Positions 58,116 through 64,000 of a stretch of DNA of 64,000 bases are shown here, piece after piece. This DNA is from Entonaema liquescens (Eukaryota; Ascomycota; Sordariomycetes; Xylariales; Xylariaceae): the NCBI GenBank assembly GCA_902805475.1, contig CADCSX010000001.1, forward strand, positions 1,364,001 to 1,428,000, given 5' to 3'. The notes below the pieces were generated by a model. That model was given only the letters and a program-made list of their open reading frames with translations, was not told the origin of the DNA and did no database searches. Within the stretch, counting starts at the first letter, position 1, and every line of letters starts with the position of its first letter. Both the position numbers and the translations under genes were made by a program.

Positions 58116-59113
58116 CTACATGAGGACACAGCACGAGTTCTGCTTTTTCGCTTGTTCTGTGGAGGTTAACACTTTACCCTACTCAAGATACAGACCACAA
58201 AGGTGACCATGAAAGAGAGGATAGAAATTCAAAGAAAAAAGTAACATACGATAAAACATCTTGCTCTGGCTACTAAGGCCGTCGCTCTTGGCAACGAGGT
58301 CATCGATCTTCTCGCCACGCTGGAGGACGCTCTCGATGGTCTTGTGGAGGGTGATCTTAGTCTCGTCGAGCTCGCGCTGGATCTTGAGGATGCTGTCGGC
58401 CTGGTGCGGGTCCTGGTACTTGGCCAGATAGTCCTTGAGCTCGGGCATGGATAACGTCTGGCCGGCGGACCAGGTCGACCGCGGGTGCGCGGCGAGGAAC
58501 TCGTCGACGACTTTGGAGAGAAGCTGGTGCGCTACGAGCGCCGGGTACTGGTGGTCGGAGATAATGATACCGCAGACGCCTTCGGTGCGCCCGTATGCGT
58601 GGAAAGTGTAGTCTGCTGCTGGTTAGTCGGGTCTGCTCGGAATGGGTATATTCGTATTCTCCCCGCCTTGTGCCGGAGAGTGGTGGTATTCTCACCTTGC
58701 TCCTCAACATCCTGTCGTTGCCCTGGCCTCGTTCGCTCCGCCACGGTCTTCGCGAACATGGTCATGAATTCGCCATAGCTAGATCGGTGTTAGTAAACCA
58801 TCTCTTTCCATGTGTTTACATAGTAGTCGAAAGAAGGAAGGCCATAGACGGGCTATTCGGGATTGGGGTTCGTACTTTTGACGGGTGAAGCGCGAGTAGG
58901 CGCTTAACTCCTTCTCAGCGACTATCTCGACGCCCGGCTTGGTCTCATTCTGGATGATCTATATAACAAGGAGTGCCTAATTAGTCGGCTGTTGGTATAT
59001 ATGTATATATATAAATCATATAAAACTCAGGTATATTCTTCATATTCGTGGTTGGAAATTGAGGTTGGCGAGCTGGGCGCATATATACGTACTCCGATGT
59101 AATGCAGCTTCAT
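58116..59113 (-). CDS. YKT6: R-SNARE Ykt6
   Basis: Ykt6 is a lipid-anchored R-SNARE used in Golgi, vacuolar and autophagic membrane fusion. Five exons: 59093-59113, 58876-58958, 58696-58778, 58250-58612 and 58116-58156, giving 196 aa. Introns are 134, 97, 83 and 93 bp. The longin domain begins MKLHYIG-IIQNETKPG and continues YGEFMTMFAKTVAERTRPGQRQDVEEQ. The SNARE motif runs from YQDPHQADSILKIQRELDETK to GEKIDDLVAKSD with the zero-layer Arg in VLQRGEKID. The last small exon gives QQAKKQNSCCVLM: a CaaX box (CVLM) for farnesylation with an adjacent Cys for palmitoylation. It diverges from SLH1. Confidence 0.95.
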
Positions 59114-59857
59114 GATGACAGATAGATAAGAGAAGGTGGATTCGGGAGGATGGATACGGCAGGTATAATTGTTGAATTCTGGTTATGTAAAAAAGAGAGC
59201 CGTTTGCTGGTGGTAAACTATTCGCTCTTTAACGAATTTAACGAATTTAACGAAGAGATAAATTCAGGAGAGCAGTTTTAAAAGAAGGAAGTTTTAGGTA
59301 GCCAAATTAGTTGGCTGGTTGTTGGCTGGTTGGGAATGCAGGCGATATCAAGAAAGAGTTAACATGGAAATCGACATGGAAGTTTGACATGGATCTAGAG
59401 GTGAAGTCGGTGTCACACAGCCTTTGTCACATGTACCTAACTGTACTAATGCATACCGCTCTTGCCTGCATTTGTCTGCATAAGAGACTGGAACAACGTA
59501 GGAGTACCTAAGGTAAACTTAGGTGGGGCCGCGGCGTCCGTAGCGGGACTTAAACTCTGGGGAACCAGTGCTATTAGAGGCCTGAATCTTGTCGCCTAGC
59601 AAGTACTACAGAGGACCCTAAACCCAAGGTATAGTAGTTGCAGCTACCTAATCATCGGCGTAATAGTCATCAAGAAAAGAACATCCGTTTGTATGTAATC
59701 ATAAGCTCCCATCTTTCATAAATAAGACTGGTCACATCTTAAATACCAACTTCAAATAAATCACCTAACTACCGGCAGTTTTGAGTGTTGGCATAAGAAA
59801 CATAACGACTTATATATCGATCTATTGTACAACTCACTACGGATTGTTGTACTCAAA
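59114..59857. promoter_or_regulatory. Divergent promoter region YKT6 / SLH1
   Basis: 744 bp between two start codons. Near the YKT6 side it has three tandem copies of a nine-base AACGAATTT unit (about 59228-59254) and a TTGGCTGGTTG direct repeat (about 59308-59331). No named factor site is claimed. Confidence 0.45.
59228..59254. repeat. Tandem nine-base repeat (AACGAATTT x3)
   Basis: Three adjacent near-identical nine-base units in the YKT6-SLH1 divergent promoter region. Confidence 0.85.
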
Positions 59858-62800
59858 ATGCCTTCTATGAGCGAGGCGGAAGCCAAATGGCGCGAACAGT
59901 TTGCCGCCATGAAAACTGCCCTCGAAAATTTGAAGCTACCTGAAAAGAATCAACCCATCGAAGCAAAATTAAACTTGGACTTTGACTTCGATTTGGACGA
60001 TGAAGATTTCACCTCGGGTAACAGTGGTGATGACGTCTGGGACTTTATAGACGACAGTGAGGAAGATTTATACAGCAGCGACTTCGCCGAGGAATCCAAT
60101 GATCAGCTTGACGGCGGAAGCTCAGGTTTAACTTGGTTTACAAAACAGTGTTCTACTATCGCAACCAAGAATGGATTGTCGTCGGATGTCTTTCAAGCAC
60201 AGATTCTAGAAATCATAGGTTCTCAACGACCCGAGGATGAGTTACAGTCTTCACTAACCGATCTTGTTGGTTTTGATGATTTCGACTTCATCATTGAAGT
60301 ACTATCTCGTAGGCATGAAATTACTTCAAGCTTCGTCTCTCATGAGGAACAGGCCCCGACTGGGAGGCTCTTAACCAAAGCTGAAAGAGAGAAAGCTCTT
60401 CAACAGAGGGACTTCGAACATAAGAATGCTACTCTGGCCCCTAGCATGCACAAGGAAACGCAATACCCGCACATATACAAAGCGTATAACGCGGGCAACA
60501 CCATAAGTCATACTGGAAGCAAGTATGGTATGCCAGAGGGTACTGAGCGTAAGCTTCATGACAAGTATGAGGAATTTATAGTTCCCGCCGGGAAAACCGG
60601 TACACTTCTTCCTGGGCATAAACTTGTGAAAATCTCTGATATGGACGGGCTTTGCCGGCGGACATTCAAAGGATACAAGACACTGAACAGGATGCAAAGT
60701 CTAGTCTATCCGGTTGCCTACAAGACTAGCGAGAATATGTTGATCTGCGCTCCCACCGGTGCGGGTAAGACGGACGCAGCTATGCTAACGATATTGCAAA
60801 CGATCAGCCAGTACGTAACGCCGAACCCCATTGAGAACACCGAAGCGATAGATTTTGCCGTTGATACCCAAGACTTTAAAATTGTTTATGTCGCTCCAAT
60901 GAAAGCCCTCGCTGCGGAAATTACTGGCAAGATGAATAAGCGTCTTTCATGGCTTGGTATACGCTGCCGTGAATATACGGGAGATATGCACCTTACCAAA
61001 TCCGAAATTGTACAGACGCAAATCATTGTTACCACGCCCGAAAAGTGGGATGTTGTTACAAGGAAAGGTACCGGGGATACTGAGCTTGTTCAAAAAGTTA
61101 GGTTGCTCATCATCGATGAAGTCCATATGCTTCACGATGAGCGAGGTGCGGTTTTGGAGTCTCTGGTAGCGCGAACTGAACGACAAGTCGAAAGTACACA
61201 ATCCTTAATTCGCATCGTCGGGCTTAGCGCTACTCTTCCAAACTATGTCGACGTTGCCGACTTCCTCAAAGTCAATAGATATGCCGGCCTTTTCTACTTT
61301 GACGGTTCTTTCCGTCCGGTTCCCCTTGAGCAACACTTCATCGGTGTCAAAGGCAAGGCCGGCTCAAGGCAGTCCAGAGATAACCTTGACACTGTAGCTT
61401 TCGAAAAGGTTAAAGACATGCTGATCGAAGGTCATCAAGTTATGGTCTTTGTTCATTCCAGAAGAGACACTCTCCTTACTGCCAAAATGCTTCACAAGAA
61501 AGCTACCGAGGATAATTGTACGGATCTCTTCGATCCAGCTGGGCATCCCTATTTTGATCAAGCCGTCAGGGATATGAAGTCTTCAAAGGCCCGCGAGCTC
61601 CGGGACCTTATACCAAAGGGGTTAGGTGTACACCACGCTGGTCTGACACGATCGGATAGGAACCTTATGGAAAAGCTATTTGAAGAGGGCGTCATGAAAG
61701 TACTCTGCTGTACGGCAACACTCGCATGGGGTGTTAACTTGCCGGCCGCGGCAGTTGTTATCAAGGGAACCCAAGTCTATAGTGCACAAGACGGAAAATT
61801 CGTCGACCTAGGCATTTTAGACGTGCTCCAGATCTTCGGTCGTGCCGGGCGACCTCAATATGAGGACACTGGTATCGGTATGATCTGCACAACTCAGGAC
61901 AAGTTGGATCACTACCGGCGGTCAGTCACCGCGCAACAACCCATCGAGTCAAAGTTTTCCTCAAAATTGGTTGATAATCTTAACGCCGAGATTGCTTTAG
62001 GCACTGTAACTTCTATACCAGAAGCTGTGCAATGGATCGGCTATTCTTATCTCTTCGTTCGGATGCTGAGAAGTCCCATGACCTACGGGATCGAATGGGC
62101 CGAGATTAGAGATGACCCAAATCTTGTCCAAAGGCGACGACAACTTGCTATCCAAGCAGCAAGGGTCTTGCAAAAAAGTCAAATGATCATATTTAACGAA
62201 GTCACCGAAGAACTAAGAAGCAAAGACATTGGCCGCATTGCCAGCCAATACTACATCCAGCAATCAAGTATACAAATTTTCAACTCATTAATGAAACCCC
62301 AAGCAACAGAGGCAGACAACTTAAAGATGATCAGTGAGAGTGGAGAGTTTGACAACATACAGTCTAGAGATACCGAGGCTGACGAACTAACGAGGTTACG
62401 ACATGACGAAAATGTGGTATTTTGTGACCCCGGCCGCGGAATTGATACGCCCCAAGCGAAGACAAATATCTTGCTGCAGTCTTATATCTCTCGAAGACAA
62501 CCGGAAGACTTTGCGCTGTCAAACGATCTGAACTACGTAGCTCAGCAATCAGGGCGAATTTGTCGTGCCTTATTTCAGATCGCATTGAATCGGCGATGGG
62601 GTCATCAATGCCTTGTCTTGTTAACTCTCGCAAAGTCTATCGAGAAACGTGTCTGGCCATTTCAGCATCCGTTACATCAGTTTGACTTACCTAAGTCAGT
62701 ACTTAATCAGATCGATGAGAAGGATACCCCCATTGAAGTCCTACGCGATATGGAGAATGCCGAGATTGGGAATCTAGTCCATAACAATAATGCCGGCAAG

Positions 62801-64000
62801 AAGATAGGGAAGATTCTTAACCACTTCCCGGTCGTATCAGTAGAAGCCGAGATCGCCCCCTTGAACCGAGATGTTTTAAGAGTTAAGCTTTATATCACGC
62901 CAGAGTTTACTTGGAGTGACCAAATACACGGAACATCTGAATCCTTCTACATCTGGGTTGAGAATTCCGAAACGTCTGAGATTTACCATCACGAGTATTT
63001 CATACTTAACAGAAGAAAGCTCTACGATGACCACGAGCTAAACTTCACGATCCCTCTGTCCGACCCTCTACCTAATCAAATATATGTTAGGGCGGTGTCA
63101 GATAAATGGCTTGGGGCAGAAACAGTAAACCCAGTCTCCTTCCAGCATCTTATCCGCCCAGACACGGAGAGCGTATATACGGATCTGCTCAACCTGCAAC
63201 CGCTGCCCATCAGTGCCCTTAAAAACGCAGGGTTGGAGGAGATCTATGCAAAGAGGTTTCAATACTTCAATCCAATGCAAACACAGATATTTCACACGCT
63301 GTACCACACGCCCGCCAATGTCCTATTAGGATCGCCCACTGGTAGTGGCAAGACTGTCGCGGCGGAGTTAGCTATGTGGTGGACATTCCGTGAGCGCCCA
63401 GGCTCTAAGGTTGTGTATATCGCCCCGATGAAAGCTCTAGTTCGTGAGCGAGTAAAGGATTGGGGTGCTCGACTTGCTGGGCCCCTGGGCCTGAAGCTAG
63501 TTGAGTTGACGGGTGATAACACACCGGATACGAGGACCATTAAGGACGCCGATGTTATTATTACCACACCTGAGAAATGGGACGGTATCTCTCGTAGCTG
63601 GCAAACCAGAGGATATGTTCGTCAAGTTTCACTCGTAATCATTGACGAAATTCACCTGCTTGCCGGAGACCGAGGCCCGATTCTCGAGATTATCGTGTCC
63701 CGTATGAATTACATCGCTCAATCAACCAATAATGCCGTGAGGCTCCTTGGGATGTCTACTGCATGCGCGAATGCGACGGACTTGGCCAACTGGCTTGGAG
63801 TAAAGGAAGGTCTATTCAACTTCCGCCACTCTGTACGACCTGTACCATTAGAGCTATACATCGACGGGTTCCCAGAAGTGAGAGGATTCTGCCCCTTGAT
63901 GCAATCCATGAATCGGCCAACTTTCCTGGCTATCAAAACCCATAGTCCTGATAAACCTGTAATCGTTTTCGTACCGTCACGACGGCAGACCAGACTGACT
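59858..64000 (+). CDS. SLH1: Ski2-like RNA helicase Slh1 (ASCC3/RQT type), 3' truncated by window
   Basis: Slh1 is the large dual-cassette helicase that, in the RQT complex, dissociates collided ribosomes. The frame is open without introns from the ATG at 59858 to the window end: 1381 codons of an expected 1950-2000. Cassette 1 has Walker A APTGAGKT (298-305), DEVH (420-423), GLSATLPNY, ATLAWGVNLPA and QIFGRAGRPQ. A Sec63 domain follows (around 700-1010, e.g. SGRICRALFQIALNRRWG). Cassette 2 begins with SPTGSGKT (1159-1166) and DEIH (1263-1266), with LLGMSTACAN where SAT is usual. Brr2 is the main alternative, but the N-terminus is too short for Brr2, and APTGAGKTDAA and DEVH fit Slh1. The N-terminal 270 residues are acidic. 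The gene diverges from YKT6. Confidence 0.93.
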   Translation, partial: MPSMSEAEAKWREQFAAMKTALENLKLPEKNQPIEAKLNLDFDFDLDDEDFTSGNSGDDVWDFIDDSEEDLYSSDFAEESNDQLDGGSSGLTWFTKQCSTIATKNGLSSDVFQAQILEIIGSQRPEDELQSSLTDLVGFDDFDFIIEVLSRRHEITSSFVSHEEQAPTGRLLTKAEREKALQQRDFEHKNATLAPSMHKETQYPHIYKAYNAGNTISHTGSKYGMPEGTERKLHDKYEEFIVPAGKTGTLLPGHKLVKISDMDGLCRRTFKGYKTLNRMQSLVYPVAYKTSENMLICAPTGAGKTDAAMLTILQTISQYVTPNPIENTEAIDFAVDTQDFKIVYVAPMKALAAEITGKMNKRLSWLGIRCREYTGDMHLTKSEIVQTQIIVTTPEKWDVVTRKGTGDTELVQKVRLLIIDEVHMLHDERGAVLESLVARTERQVESTQSLIRIVGLSATLPNYVDVADFLKVNRYAGLFYFDGSFRPVPLEQHFIGVKGKAGSRQSRDNLDTVAFEKVKDMLIEGHQVMVFVHSRRDTLLTAKMLHKKATEDNCTDLFDPAGHPYFDQAVRDMKSSKARELRDLIPKGLGVHHAGLTRSDRNLMEKLFEEGVMKVLCCTATLAWGVNLPAAAVVIKGTQVYSAQDGKFVDLGILDVLQIFGRAGRPQYEDTGIGMICTTQDKLDHYRRSVTAQQPIESKFSSKLVDNLNAEIALGTVTSIPEAVQWIGYSYLFVRMLRSPMTYGIEWAEIRDDPNLVQRRRQLAIQAARVLQKSQMIIFNEVTEELRSKDIGRIASQYYIQQSSIQIFNSLMKPQATEADNLKMISESGEFDNIQSRDTEADELTRLRHDENVVFCDPGRGIDTPQAKTNILLQSYISRRQPEDFALSNDLNYVAQQSGRICRALFQIALNRRWGHQCLVLLTLAKSIEKRVWPFQHPLHQFDLPKSVLNQIDEKDTPIEVLRDMENAEIGNLVHNNNAGKKIGKILNHFPVVSVEAEIAPLNRDVLRVKLYITPEFTWSDQIHGTSESFYIWVENSETSEIYHHEYFILNRRKLYDDHELNFTIPLSDPLPNQIYVRAVSDKWLGAETVNPVSFQHLIRPDTESVYTDLLNLQPLPISALKNAGLEEIYAKRFQYFNPMQTQIFHTLYHTPANVLLGSPTGSGKTVAAELAMWWTFRERPGSKVVYIAPMKALVRERVKDWGARLAGPLGLKLVELTGDNTPDTRTIKDADVIITTPEKWDGISRSWQTRGYVRQVSLVIIDEIHLLAGDRGPILEIIVSRMNYIAQSTNNAVRLLGMSTACANATDLANWLGVKEGLFNFRHSVRPVPLELYIDGFPEVRGFCPLMQSMNRPTFLAIKTHSPDKPVIVFVPSRRQTRLT

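Noticed and set aside
1..64000. CRISPR array, bacterial operon or prophage
   Set aside because: The window is eukaryotic, with spliced fungal genes throughout; no direct-repeat/spacer structure is present.

Overview
This is nuclear DNA of a filamentous ascomycete, most probably a Sordariomycete. Genes are interrupted by short GT-AG introns with CTAAC/TACTAAT-like branch points, genes lie singly on either strand, and the products are typically fungal: ERG1, ERG25, ALG5, NCA2, DASH subunit DAD4, INO80 subunits ARP5 and IES6, a kapC-type bZIP, SEC4, GOT1, YKT6 and SLH1. Intergenic DNA is rich in TACCTA/TAGGTA words, poly-T and AT tracts. The order-level placement is inference.

Layout. 0.6-8.1 kb: a PPR-like protein, squalene epoxidase ERG1 and, convergent to it, ALG5. 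8.7-16.3 kb: an ATP-grasp ligase, a small disordered protein and a PLP decarboxylase; this is the only stretch resembling accessory metabolism. 17.2-26.5 kb: a divergent AFG2-type AAA ATPase, a mitochondrial-type orphan with one frame break, SEC4 and NCA2. 27.7-31.3 kb: ERG25 and a pterin-carbinolamine dehydratase with long introns and one frame break. 31.3-39.0 kb: an AT-rich gene desert. 39.0-50.7 kb: kapC, ARP5, DAD4, IES6, GOT1 and profilin. 50.7-55.2 kb: gene-poor, with possible decayed coding DNA. 55.2-64 kb: a disordered orphan, YKT6 and the 5' part of SLH1, which runs off the window.

How the genes relate. Most are unrelated housekeeping genes. Themes are ergosterol and ER lipid-linked sugar synthesis (ERG1, ERG25, ALG5), secretion and polarity (SEC4, GOT1, YKT6, profilin), mitochondrial function (PPR protein, NCA2) and chromatin/kinetochore (ARP5, IES6, DAD4). 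ARP5 and IES6, whose products form one INO80 module, lie about 1.6 kb apart with only DAD4 between them.

Most multi-exon models were assembled by hand from splice sites, phase and family conservation. Exon coordinates are in each entry. A recurring pattern is a very short first coding exon, down to a lone ATG in DAD4. I found no convincing tRNA, rRNA, CRISPR array or intact transposon. No clearly novel system stands out. The best leads are the ARP5-IES6 linkage, the ATP-grasp/decarboxylase neighbourhood, the two single-base frame breaks and the decayed coding patches near 54 kb.
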